In this document: piece after piece, positions 1 to 7,510 of the stretch
Numbering within the stretch: the stretch's first letter is position 1
Layout of the letters: each line of letters opens with the position of its first letter
Source: Pelosinus propionicus DSM 13327
Lineage (GTDB): Bacteria > Bacillota > Negativicutes > DSM-13327
Reading direction: 5' to 3'
Assembly (NCBI RefSeq): GCF_900114615.1
Contig: NZ_FOTS01000056.1
Coordinates: forward strand, 1 to 32,150
DNA length: 32,150 nt
Program-made: the position numbers and the translations under genes
The notes under the pieces: generated by a model
The model's database searches: none
Told to the model about the DNA's origin: nothing
The model's input: the letters and a program-made list of their open reading frames with translations, nothing else

Positions 1-279
1 TTTTACTCCGTATTTTTTACAAAGATCCATATGAGAACCACTACCAGATAGATAATCCATCACGACTGTTTCTTTCAACTCCCAAGAATAGGATAGGTTT
101 TTCGAGGTTTCCTGTAGCCCTTCTGGTCCTAAAGACTGATACCTTGCTAACCATCGCCTAATGCTTGTATTAGCTACCTTTAATTGCTTTGACAGATCGT
201 TCATGGAGTATTCATTCCGTAGGTACTTTTCAACTGCATCAATGCGTTCTTCATATGAAACCGTAAATTTGCTTCCCAT
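1..279 (-). CDS. IS3-family transposase OrfA (N-terminal 93 residues, partial)
   Basis: This frame starts with ATG at 279 and stays open to the window edge. It encodes MGSKFTVSYEERIDAVEKY and continues with a helix-turn-helix of the insertion-element type (SMNDLSKQLKVANTSIRRWL, residues about 26-45), then LGPEGL, a motif common between the two HTH units of IS3/IS150-group OrfA proteins. A second HTH begins near residue 75. OrfA supplies DNA binding and, by frameshift with OrfB, the transposase. A purine-rich AAGGAAGGAG lies 9-18 bases upstream. The C-terminus and OrfB are not in the window. Confidence 0.85.
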   Translation of the reverse strand, partial: MGSKFTVSYEERIDAVEKYLRNEYSMNDLSKQLKVANTSIRRWLARYQSLGPEGLQETSKNLSYSWELKETVVMDYLSGSGSHMDLCKKYGVK

Positions 280-284
280 AAAAA

Positions 285-348
285 ATATGCTCCTTCCTTG
301 CAATAGACAGTTTTATTATTTCAACTGTCTATTACAAGGGGAGCATAT
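285..348 (-). promoter_or_regulatory. Long inverted repeat covering the IS terminal end and transposase ribosome binding site
   Basis: Left arm ATATGCTCC-TT-CCTTG-C-AATAGACAGTT (285-312) pairs with AACTGTCTATT-A-CAAGG-GGAGCATAT (323-348) with only a small bulge and one mismatch. The transposase Shine-Dalgarno lies in the left arm. RNA started outside the element would fold the whole hairpin and bury the ribosome site. Such protection from outside transcription is known for other insertion sequences (IS10, IS30); here it is inferred from structure only. Confidence 0.55.
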
Positions 349-350
349 CA

Positions 351-384
351 ATTAAGGTAAGACGGTGCAACATATATATTAACG
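351..384. repeat. Direct repeat copy A, flanking the secreted-protein cargo gene
   Basis: ATTAAGGTAAGACGGTG (351-367), then CAACA, then TATATATTAACG (373-384). The same 17 and 12 bases occur, without the 5-base insert, at 1536-1564. Copy A abuts the IS3 end. Confidence 0.8.
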
Positions 385-597
385 TCATTTTTTATTATGT
401 ACATAGCAAGTCGTACCAATACCTATAGTTCGAGTATACCAATTAATAATTGGCTAACATATCCTACACTTTTCTAAAAATATGATATAAAATAAGTTAT
501 GGCTCTCTTTTTATTCAACTGTAATGGAACTCAATCATTTTTGCTTTATATTTGTATTGGCTATTATTATATTATTAAAAAGGAAGTAAGTATTATT

Positions 598-1449
598 GTG
601 AAAATATATTTTTTTAGTTTACTTATTCTAAATTTAGCTTTTGGTTTTTTTTATACTCAACCCGCTTCAGCTGAGCCTCTATCATACACTCATCTTGACG
701 CTGAAAGATGGGTTCCACCCCAAAAAAAAATATCTCCTATCTTCAGTTTTAATTCCCAAGTTATAAAAGGCGATGGTCTATGGTATCTTGAGTCGCTTGC
801 ATATAACACTGATGCATCTGAAATTATTGCAGCTTTTAAATGCCACGACACCGCCAAAGAACATTATGGTCGCATAGTCGTGTATGACGGAGTTACACAT
901 AAGATCAAAAGACAGTATTCTCACGAGGAAATATGGCATGCTAATGACATGACATATAATAATAGCAATAAAACTATTGTTCTTGTGCCGATGAAAGATA
1001 TTCGAGCCGCAAACTACTTATACATTTTTGACGCCAGCACCATGAAAAAGTTAGAAGAAGTAAGAGTAGAAGGTATCGACAGTATAACAGGGGTTGCCTA
1101 TAACCAAAGTACCGGTGGTTATGTTGTTAATTCTAACAAAGATAAGACTTTTTATATCACCGATGATAACTTTAATGTGCAAAGTCAATTTAAATATCAT
1201 GAAGATGCCACAATGCAAAGTATAGAGATCTATAACGATATGATCTATTATTATTGCAACAATATAATTAAAACGTTTACGATGGATGGGAAAGTAGATG
1301 GACGATATCAATTAACTAGCCATGGTGAAAGTGAAGGAATCACTAGTTTAGGTGATGGTAAATTTTTAATCGGTTTTATTCGAAAAGGGAATACCGGTAA
1401 GTATTATACTCTCAGCAATTTGATTCCAAATTACCAAATCTCTCATTAG
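598..1449 (+). CDS. Secreted beta-propeller-like protein, probable cargo gene
   Basis: I place the start at GTG 598, preceded by AGGAAG, because it opens with a classical signal peptide: VKIYFFSLLILNLAFGFF then a PASAEP cleavage region (residues about 1-26). The 283-residue product has no remaining membrane segment. The mature part contains repeated strand-rich blocks such as DGLWYLESLAYN, GRIVVYDG, YLYIFDA, ITGVAYN and EGITSLGDGKFLIGF, which resemble blades of a beta-propeller of the SMP-30 or YVTN kind, but no catalytic residues can be assigned. It lies beyond the lysis genes on the opposite strand, between two direct repeats, which fits a moron or host gene next to the prophage end. A longer in-frame start at 499 would put the signal peptide inside the protein and is rejected. 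Confidence 0.65.
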   Translation: MKIYFFSLLILNLAFGFFYTQPASAEPLSYTHLDAERWVPPQKKISPIFSFNSQVIKGDGLWYLESLAYNTDASEIIAAFKCHDTAKEHYGRIVVYDGVTHKIKRQYSHEEIWHANDMTYNNSNKTIVLVPMKDIRAANYLYIFDASTMKKLEEVRVEGIDSITGVAYNQSTGGYVVNSNKDKTFYITDDNFNVQSQFKYHEDATMQSIEIYNDMIYYYCNNIIKTFTMDGKVDGRYQLTSHGESEGITSLGDGKFLIGFIRKGNTGKYYTLSNLIPNYQISH

Positions 1450-1535
1450 CAATAAAGTACATAACTACCAACGATAATGTTAATAAAAAATCACCGCCCT
1501 ACTAATTATGAAGTGCCCCCTGTCAAGTCAATGTC

Positions 1536-1564
1536 ATTAAGGTAAGACGGTGTATATATTAACG
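1536..1564. repeat. Direct repeat copy B, overlapping the end of the lysis operon
   Basis: ATTAAGGTAAGACGGTG directly followed by TATATATTAACG, matching copy A at 351-384 except for a missing CAACA. The last bases include the stop codon of the membrane protein gene at 1559. Just upstream, TGAAGTGCCCCCTG at 1509 looks like a lone IS3-type terminus. Confidence 0.8.
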
Positions 1565-2122
1565 ACTCAACAAATATCCCCCTGCAGCAGTTCCAATAAT
1601 CCAACCAATCCGCTCCTTTTTGCGAGCGGACTTTTCTTTATCTAATTCCTTTTTATGGATTACAGCCTGTTTCTCTAGTTCTTGGTTAGCTATTAATCTT
1701 GCTTGCGCATTCGCCATATCGGTAACATCTATCTTTGTAGTAGAAGACGTAGAAAATCTAAGCTCTCCATTCTCACCAATTTTAATATCAGGCTGTCCAG
1801 AAATGTTGGGAACCTCAACTTCTTTCCCATTTACTATAGCAATAACCTTGCCTTGACGCTCTACGAATTGTAGGATAGCTCCCTCTTGGCTTGGCGCTTG
1901 TACGGATACCTCTCTGATCGTTTCCGTCTTAGTATTTATAACCTGCGGGGGCAATGTAACAACTGTTTGCGTATTGGCTTTCTGTGCTTGACCAATAATG
2001 TGCTGCTTCCACTGCTGATATTCTTTATTACCAAAATAAAAAAGAGATAGCAACACTGCTACCCCTAAAAAATATTTCCAATTGTTTGAGATAAACGACT
2101 TACTTGCATCTAAATTGATCAT
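1559..2122 (-). CDS. Lysis-cassette membrane protein, possible spanin-like function
   Basis: The 187-residue product has an N-terminal membrane segment (YFLGVAVLLSLFYFG, residues about 17-31), a middle part, a charged helical stretch rich in K, E, Q and A (residues about 135-170, probable coiled coil) and a short hydrophobic C-terminus (IGWIIGTAAGGYLL). It contains no cysteine, so it is not a lipoprotein. It follows the amidase by two bases and ends the lysis operon. The position and the TM-plus-coiled-coil layout recall Rz/i-spanin proteins that disrupt the outer membrane of diderm hosts, but there is no partner o-spanin and no sequence match I can name. It may equally be a generic holin-associated protein. 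Confidence 0.6.
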   Translation of the reverse strand: MINLDASKSFISNNWKYFLGVAVLLSLFYFGNKEYQQWKQHIIGQAQKANTQTVVTLPPQVINTKTETIREVSVQAPSQEGAILQFVERQGKVIAIVNGKEVEVPNISGQPDIKIGENGELRFSTSSTTKIDVTDMANAQARLIANQELEKQAVIHKKELDKEKSARKKERIGWIIGTAAGGYLLSR

Positions 2123-2124
2123 CT

Positions 2125-2703
2125 TTATAAACCTCCTATATAATCAGTGATACCTCTAGCAATCGCTCTTGCATATCGATCCTGCCAGGTTGGATTTGCT
2201 AATAAGTGCCCTTCTTCCTCATTGGATATGAATGCTGTCTCAACCAAGCATGCTGGTGCATTGGTATACATGAGCACGTAGAAACGACTTTCTTTATCTG
2301 AATCACCATCACTGTAATCAGTTCGCCCTACTCGATCAGGGAACTCACCTGCAACCTGGTTAAATATTTTAGTTGCCAAAATATCTCCTTTGGTCTGCCC
2401 TGGTGAAGTCCAAACTTCGTACCCTCGCGCGGATGAGCTGCCTGCACTATTGCAATGCAGACTAATAAAGACATCAGCTCCCCAAGAGTTTGATAAGTTA
2501 GTGCGATAACTTAAGTCGTCAGTTTCTGGCTGTTCTTCCTGGGTTCTAGTCAACAAAACTTCATACCCTACTGCTTGCAGATACCGCTGGACCATGAACG
2601 CCATGGATAAAACTATGTCCGATTCTCTTAACCCTGTAAAGGGCGATACTGCCCCCGGATCTGTCAATCTTCCTGCATGTCCTGGATCAATACAAATTCT
2701 CAT
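2125..2703 (-). CDS. N-acetylmuramoyl-L-alanine amidase (Amidase_3 family endolysin)
   Basis: This 192-residue zinc enzyme cuts the bond between N-acetylmuramic acid and L-alanine in peptidoglycan. The whole protein is one Amidase_3 domain: the opening IDPGHAG gives zinc ligand His9, GLRESD gives Glu27, SLHCNS gives His83, and VETAFISN gives the catalytic Glu155. There is no signal peptide or separate wall-binding domain, so release depends on the holin encoded just upstream. The length is typical for single-domain members (CwlD and phage endolysins). It sits between the holin and the membrane protein, with 2- and 16-base gaps, forming a lysis operon. Confidence 0.93.
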   Translation of the reverse strand: MRICIDPGHAGRLTDPGAVSPFTGLRESDIVLSMAFMVQRYLQAVGYEVLLTRTQEEQPETDDLSYRTNLSNSWGADVFISLHCNSAGSSSARGYEVWTSPGQTKGDILATKIFNQVAGEFPDRVGRTDYSDGDSDKESRFYVLMYTNAPACLVETAFISNEEEGHLLANPTWQDRYARAIARGITDYIGGL

Positions 2704-2719
2704 AATACAATCCCTCCAA

Positions 2720-3256
2720 TTATCTTTGTTTAAACCGATCTAACCAAACCGTCAATTTGCTACGAAAAAAATCAAGCAGGCCACTGGCCTGCTCAACTCC
2801 TGCATCTCTTAAATTTTCTAATACGCTAATGGCTTCTGTTGTTGCAAGATAAACCCATGTTACTTTTAATATCAATGCTGCTTCACCTGATAGCTGCAGC
2901 AGCTCATCCGTTTTTACCGCCATAAAGGTTAGTACGATATAGACAACTATTTTGCCAACAAATCGATGTTTCATGGCATTACTATTGATATAACCTGCTT
3001 TGAACGCTGCTGGTATATCTAGTATGCAACTTACTAGATCATTTTCCAACCCACAATCCTTTAAATGCGTGTAACATAAAGCAATCCACCGAGTAAGTAA
3101 ATCAATGAATACTAGCGTAACAAAAGTAATTAATGCGCTACCATGTAAGCTGGTAGCAGTGCTTATTACTAACGCTACCCCCATTTTAAACAGCCAGGCA
3201 TCTGCTAGACTTTGTCCCGCTTTTACGATTGCTTTTAATAAATTTTCTATATCCAA
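2720..3256 (-). CDS. Phage holin, toxin secretion/phage lysis family (Phage_holin_4)
   Basis: The 178-residue protein has three or four hydrophobic segments (about 25-40, 42-62, 100-118, 123-140) and the family motif SVLENLRDAGV near residue 144, close to the SI-ENL-E-G pattern of the Phage_holin_4 family. Holins form holes in the inner membrane at a set time and let the endolysin reach the wall. It has a longer N-terminus and C-terminus than the usual 130-150 residues, ending in an amphipathic, basic helix. It is the first gene after the terminator at 3271-3305, so it either has its own promoter or relies on read-through. Confidence 0.85.
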   Translation of the reverse strand: MDIENLLKAIVKAGQSLADAWLFKMGVALVISTATSLHGSALITFVTLVFIDLLTRWIALCYTHLKDCGLENDLVSCILDIPAAFKAGYINSNAMKHRFVGKIVVYIVLTFMAVKTDELLQLSGEAALILKVTWVYLATTEAISVLENLRDAGVEQASGLLDFFRSKLTVWLDRFKQR

Positions 3257-3270
3257 TTATCCCACCCCCA

Positions 3271-3305
3271 AATAAATAAAAAATTGAGGCTAGTAGCCTC
3301 AATTT
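3271..3305 (-). terminator. Rho-independent terminator between tail accessory and lysis genes
   Basis: A perfect 10-bp stem AAATTGAGGC-TAGTA-GCCTCAATTT is followed on the minus strand by TTTTTTATTTATTT. It overlaps the stop codon of the 56-residue gene at 3299 and separates tail from lysis transcription. Confidence 0.75.
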
Positions 3306-3469
3306 AGCACTCTTATTTTTTCACCATCATAAAACACCTTATCTATACTTTCTACTTCGAGTTCCTCTACATCAATTCCCTGTGGCTTTTCAAGTAGACA
3401 TTTTAATATATGTACTTGATATCCGTGTGCTGAGTCGTAATATGTGTCAATATAAGCATACACGATCAT
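3299..3469 (-). CDS. Small phage protein, 56 residues, unknown function
   Basis: ATG at 3469 is preceded by GAGGAG at a 7-base distance. The product MIVYAYIDTYYDSAHGYQ... is acidic in its second half (DVEELEVESIDK) and ends GEKIRVLN. It has no membrane segment and I do not recognise its family. Its place between the XkdX/CD1375-like gene and the holin, its good ribosome site and the terminator at its stop codon support a real gene. Confidence 0.6.
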   Translation of the reverse strand: MIVYAYIDTYYDSAHGYQVHILKCLLEKPQGIDVEELEVESIDKVFYDGEKIRVLN

Positions 3470-3564
3470 GCAATTCACTCCTCAAATCTTTTGTTCTAGT
3501 ATATGAATGGTTTAAATTTTATACTCAACAACTACCACCATCAGGAAAATATTCATTTTAGCTC

Positions 3565-3690
3565 TTACTCTGCAATCAATCTTTCTGCAACTACTGTCTG
3601 ATATTCTGCTGGAATTTCTTCGATTTTTAAACGACCAGCCTTGACCAGATATACATATCCTTTCACCTTCCATTCTATTAATACTGCCAA
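3565..3690 (-). CDS. CD1375/XkdX-like small tail-region protein, 41 residues
   Basis: TTG start at 3690 with GGAGGGG 7 bases upstream. The product LAVLIEWKVKGYVYLVKAGR... then IEEIPAEYQTVVAERLIAE matches the layout of the small proteins found between tail-fibre genes and the holin in PBSX-like prophages: short beta-strand start, basic middle, I-x-x-IP, then a helix ending with a Glu. The role of that family is not known. The stop codon of the upstream frameshifted gene lies inside its ribosome site, so the two are translationally linked. Confidence 0.6.
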   Translation of the reverse strand: MAVLIEWKVKGYVYLVKAGRLKIEEIPAEYQTVVAERLIAE

Positions 3691-3691
3691 G

Positions 3692-4098
3692 TTATTCCCC
3701 TCCCTTCTCTGACGATAACGCAAATATCGCTTCCCAAACGTCTGCCAAGTCTTGGCTTACAGACGGCGTTATTATTACAGGTGCTGGTTCGGGAGGCGTA
3801 TACTCAATCAGTTTTTTAGTTTTAATATCTATTTTTCTAGTCGATTGATTTGCCATCCAGTCTACATGCTCTGCTTCAGTAATTGAGACATATGGCCTAG
3901 GTATCGCAGATAAATCGTAAGTGGTACCTACTGGGACAGTTCCTGCCTCCTGTATGATATCGTTACCCTCTGCATCTTGCGTAATGATTGGATCAGTATT
4001 GTATACAGGTACTTCTTTGCCGTGTATAACATCTACATAACATCTACATAACATCCCAAGATATTACCGTCTTGATCGTAATTTAAATAGTATTGCAT
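3692..4098 (-). pseudogene. Tail-fibre-associated protein, frameshifted by an 11-bp tandem duplication
   Basis: The natural start is ATG 4098 with AAGGAGGG upstream, directly after the tail-fibre stop. Translation gives MQYYLNYDQDGNILGCYVDV then M and a stop. The following 120-residue frame (to 3692) resumes with GCYVDVIHGKEVP in another phase. Removing one copy of the 11-bp unit at 4026-4055 joins the two into one open frame of about 130 residues. The position after the tail fibre and the pattern ITEAEHVDWMANQS followed by a P-rich linker suit a tail-fibre chaperone or accessory protein, but I cannot assign a family. The long frame alone has no ribosome site. Confidence 0.7.
4026..4055. repeat. 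11-bp tandem repeat, 2.7 copies, causing a frameshift
   Basis: ATAACATCTAC at 4026-4036 and 4037-4047, then ATAACATC at 4048-4055. One unit fewer restores the reading frame of the gene at 3692-4098. Confidence 0.9.
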
Positions 4099-4110
4099 GG
4101 CTTACCCTCC

Positions 4111-5748
4111 TTAATATCCTATTGCAAAGTAAAATATATCACTAGATGGTCCAGCACTATCTTCGTCAATCGTTAAACGAATTTGACTGCTAGAAATAAT
4201 GTCAGCATAACAACTAGAATTACCTGTGTAATAGTTACTGCCTCTTAGTGTCGCAGACGGTACTAGAAAAGCATTTGGGAACGTAATTGGTAAAGTTACT
4301 GCTATAGTAGCATTACCAACCGTATTTACATATCTGCCCCATTGTAAAATTAATCCATTACTCAGTTTTTGATAGCCGTTACCGGAAAACAAATGAGCTG
4401 AATCGTAAGCTGTGGCCGCTACGGTTGTTTCGTCTGTAGTAGCTATTTGTTTCCAAGGATTCCAAACGCCTGATTTTTTCGTCCTAAACCACATCCTAGG
4501 CGTTGTAGAACTGTTGTACTCTATTGCTAGTTGTGTCGCATGATTACCGTCATACGCATTATGCAATATCGTGCAATCACTAATGCCACCAGGAAGTGCC
4601 CCGCCAGTATTATTACAATAATACAAACCACTTTTATCCAATAAATCTGCCGTATGCACTCCAGAGTTATATGTTCCTATCCCATAGTCCGTAATCATGT
4701 TTGCCGTAGCTACTTGTTGCCATGCTGACCAAGTGCCACTATCTCCATTATATGTTCTTCTCCAAGCAGTTAATGGATTAGCGTTTCCACTACTATAATA
4801 TAAATCAAAATATTGCACTATTCGTGCGCTACTACCACCATGATTTCTAACCATTCCAACTTGTCCTGATGCATTTGCCAACGTCCCATAAGGTGTATTT
4901 AAAACCGCACCTGATCCTGTATCAAAATGCCAGTAGGAGTCGGCGATTGTAAAATTGTTTAAATCTCTATTTGTAGGTGTAGTTGAAGACTTTGTAAAAC
5001 TGGTATCGGTAGTAGGTATTTCTTTCCATGCTGACCATGTGCCTCCCTGATTCTTACGAGTATAAATGTTTCCAGTTACTGCACTAGTAGCGTGTTGGCT
5101 TACATAATTTGTTCGAGTTGATGTCCCATTTATGACATTAAGATAGAAGATATGATTAGCGTCTCCTGCGGGCAAAGGTCCATTTATAGCAAGAGCGCTA
5201 GCGCCTATAACATAATACTTCCCATTTTTGATTAATGTGTTCCAATCAGTAGCTGTGATTTCAGTAGAGTAATCAAAAGAAGATAATGCTGCTTTTTCAG
5301 ATGCCAGCTCCGCTATAGCAGCCTGTACATTTGTTGCTGCTACATCTCCTGTGGCAACACTGCTTATTGCAGAGGCTGTATGCGCCCCACTGGTAGCGTT
5401 TATGTGCGTATTAGCTGCTTCTAGCGTTGTTGCTGGTGCTGTATACCATGCACTTTTACCTGTTATTTGCTTGATCATATTGCCAAGCTTACTGAGTAAA
5501 TTGGTTAAACTTCCTGCTCCTGCAGTTGCCGTGACGGTATCTGAAATGGTTCGATTGCCAATTCGGTCGTCGTCAATTGATTTTTCTGATTCTCCTTTTA
5601 AATATTTGACAGCCTGGGACGTCCGATTAAAAAACCAGTTAAAATATTCTGCTGGTGGTTTTTCTTCTGGCTTCCATCCTTCATCTTTCTTTGCCTGTGT
5701 CGGCTCAACCCCAGGCTGATTCCATTCTAAATCATCGGGATATGACAT
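4111..5748 (-). CDS. Phage tail fibre / receptor-binding protein with pyocin-knob repeats
   Basis: The 545-residue protein opens with a baseplate-attachment segment typical of tail fibres (DLEWNQPGVEPTQAKKDEGW, then FNWFFNRTSQAVKYL). A linker with TSGAHTASAISS... follows. Three pyocin-knob-like units then occur, each ending in a W-x-x-W-K/Q pattern: about 158-245 (GGTWSAWKEI), 258-348 (SGTWSAWQQV) and 353-440 (SGVWNPWKQI). The C-terminal 90 residues (LILQWGRYV...ITFPNAF...FYFAIGY) match the gp53-like tail-fibre C-terminal domain that contacts host surface sugars. It ends with the aromatic FYFAIGY tip normal for the family, so this gene looks intact, unlike its neighbours. Confidence 0.9.
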   Translation of the reverse strand: MSYPDDLEWNQPGVEPTQAKKDEGWKPEEKPPAEYFNWFFNRTSQAVKYLKGESEKSIDDDRIGNRTISDTVTATAGAGSLTNLLSKLGNMIKQITGKSAWYTAPATTLEAANTHINATSGAHTASAISSVATGDVAATNVQAAIAELASEKAALSSFDYSTEITATDWNTLIKNGKYYVIGASALAINGPLPAGDANHIFYLNVINGTSTRTNYVSQHATSAVTGNIYTRKNQGGTWSAWKEIPTTDTSFTKSSTTPTNRDLNNFTIADSYWHFDTGSGAVLNTPYGTLANASGQVGMVRNHGGSSARIVQYFDLYYSSGNANPLTAWRRTYNGDSGTWSAWQQVATANMITDYGIGTYNSGVHTADLLDKSGLYYCNNTGGALPGGISDCTILHNAYDGNHATQLAIEYNSSTTPRMWFRTKKSGVWNPWKQIATTDETTVAATAYDSAHLFSGNGYQKLSNGLILQWGRYVNTVGNATIAVTLPITFPNAFLVPSATLRGSNYYTGNSSCYADIISSSQIRLTIDEDSAGPSSDIFYFAIGY

Positions 5749-5760
5749 CGTCTCAACTCC

Positions 5761-6429
5761 TTATTTTATATATAGACCACCGAAAAAGCCGCCTGTATCT
5801 CGGCTATTATTTGAGAATCCTTTTGCACTATCAAATTCAGGTGAAGGATACCTCAGACTGCCACCTTGATCCGGATTAATCAGACTTGAAAATCCATACC
5901 CTTCTTCAAATTCTGATTGCCTTGGTAAACTACTAAACTGAAAACCGCCGGCATAATATAATTCACTGCCAAATTCAAAGGTACCGTTTACACGCAGCCT
6001 CCAATCCAAATGAGCAGGCATGGTCCAGTAAAGAACCTTATCAATGGTCTCAAAGCTGGTCTTCATGCCAGTGAAAAGGAACTCCACCAGGTACTCTGAA
6101 AAATGCTGATCGATCTCTACACCATTTGCAAATGGCTCTAGAAATCGAATGAATTCTTGCCTAGTGGTCGGACTTCTAAGCCTCAGTTTGGACAATAGTC
6201 TTGCTCGGCGCTGTTCCAAAGTATCTCCTGCTGCAGTCGTAACAGCAAAGATTTCTTCATAGGTTGGTATCTTCCAAGTGGCCTTTTGAATGGTGAACTG
6301 GCCTTCAACATCTTGGATATTTGCCTCCAGCGTGTCCAGCTCTTTCCCTTCTGTTTCCATGATCACGTTCATTTGCCTGGAATCACGATAATAATCAGGA
6401 AGATAATCCTTCATTTTACTAGATTTCAC
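5761..6429 (-). CDS. xkdU: Baseplate protein, YmfQ/XkdU family (DUF2313)
   Basis: The first 150 residues are the YmfQ (DUF2313) domain: LPDYYRDSRQMNVIMETEGKEL near the N-terminus, then the characteristic TLEQRRARLLSKLRLRSPTTRQEF (about 70-93). Members are baseplate wedge proteins of contractile-tail phages and lie between baseplate J and the tail fibre, as here. The C-terminal 70 residues (SELYYAGGFQFSSLPRQSEFEEGYGF, Gly/Phe/Ser-rich, ending GGFFGGLYIK) are a low-complexity extension. The start overlaps the end of the preceding baseplate gene by 11 bases, indicating translational coupling. Confidence 0.85.
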   Translation of the reverse strand: MKSSKMKDYLPDYYRDSRQMNVIMETEGKELDTLEANIQDVEGQFTIQKATWKIPTYEEIFAVTTAAGDTLEQRRARLLSKLRLRSPTTRQEFIRFLEPFANGVEIDQHFSEYLVEFLFTGMKTSFETIDKVLYWTMPAHLDWRLRVNGTFEFGSELYYAGGFQFSSLPRQSEFEEGYGFSSLINPDQGGSLRYPSPEFDSAKGFSNNSRDTGGFFGGLYIK

Positions 6430-7510
6430 TTAGCATCACCGCCCCAAGTGAGGGGATTTCATTCACTCCAAGAGTTATATTTATATTGCTGCCATTTAGC
6501 AAAAGCCCCTCATAATCCGTAATCCCTTTCATATTAACCAGTGCTGATCCAATCCTGTTTACAATCACAGTACGGTTAGAGCTCAGATTAATGCTCGTAA
6601 AATAACTGTCAACATCATTAGCAAATTCAACTTGTACATCTGCCAGGCTCTTAGAACCATCCATTCGTATACTTGCAATAATATCAATTGCAACAGGAAC
6701 TGCCGGCTCAACAGTCACATGGGCACCTATCGGAGCTTTCCCCATACCGTTGCCGCTTGGTTCAGGATCTAGATATTCTTTGACGTTTGAAACAAGTCCA
6801 GGAGATGCAGGATCTCCATTGCTATCTAAGACTGTGATTTTAACGGTTCCCCCTCCGGCCCAAAGAGGCTGCACAATGACCTTTCCTACTCCTACAATCT
6901 CACTGCACCAGAATTCATAATCATCAATATTACCACTGCCAGGGTTTCTTCTGACAGTTATGTAGTAGCGCTCACGCAACTCCTCATCGCTTTCAGCATC
7001 CACCCCATTAAAATCATTCTCATGTTCAAAAAGTAAAGAAGCACTTTCTAGTCCAGGGATTCCCTCAACAGAAAGTACTTCGCTATTGTAATCGATGACC
7101 GTCTGGCTGCCGACTGTTTCACTTTCGATTCCCACGATCCCTGGAATATCAATTTGTCCAGTTGCCTTGAAATAGGTATCTTCAATTAGAAATCGGTCAC
7201 CAACAAAGATTCGACCACTGGATCCAGTACATATCCAATATTTTTGACCACCAGCAAAACGTATGACTGTGACACTTTCCCCCACTGCTAATTCGTTGAG
7301 AAATTCTAGTTCAGCATTATCCAAGATAATACTTGTCAGATCATGCTGATGCGGACCTTCTCCTCTTAAGGTTTCTTCATCCGTAATGTTTGTTGATGAA
7401 AGCTTTACCTTTCGTTTATGTTTTGTCAAAAGTTCGGCAACTACAATCAGTTCTTTAGGTATGACAAGATTGCCATTGCCAGCCTTGTACCATGTAAGAA
7501 GTAAGGGCAA
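6419..7510 (-). pseudogene. Deletion fusion: XkdR-like (DUF2577) fragment joined to the C-terminal part of baseplate J (XkdT)
   Basis: Residues from about 8 to 93 (NLVIPKELIVVAELLTKHKR ... LAVGESVTVIRFAGGQKYW) follow the DUF2577/XkdR pattern, whose end is normally VGDKV-LLR-GGQKYLVL. From about residue 94 (TGSSGRIFVGDRFLIEDTYF) the protein is baseplate J: AESDEELRERYYITVRRNPGSGNIDDYEFW and the long domain to LGAVMLSEI. Missing are the N-terminus of XkdR, all of XkdS (DUF2634) and roughly the first 90 residues of XkdT. The open frame starts at TTG 7510 inside the tape-measure end with no ribosome site. The fused protein is in frame but is unlikely to be translated or to form a baseplate. Confidence 0.75.

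Larger units (their letters stand above)
1..350 (-). mobile_element. IS3-family insertion sequence, transposase-start end, cut by window edge
   Basis: The element end reads TGATATGCTCCCCTTG on the minus strand from position 350 inwards, with the 5'-TG terminal dinucleotide usual for IS3-type ends. It is followed by a long inverted repeat and then the start of an OrfA-type reading frame that runs off the left edge. The rest of the element (OrfB integrase and the other terminal repeat) is outside the window. The exact boundary at 350 is inferred from the TG end and from the fact that prophage-flank sequence repeated at 1536 starts at 351. Confidence 0.7.

Noticed and set aside
499-597. Longer N-terminus for the secreted propeller-like protein
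   Set aside because: It would put the signal peptide inside the protein; GTG 598 has a ribosome site and starts exactly at the signal peptide.
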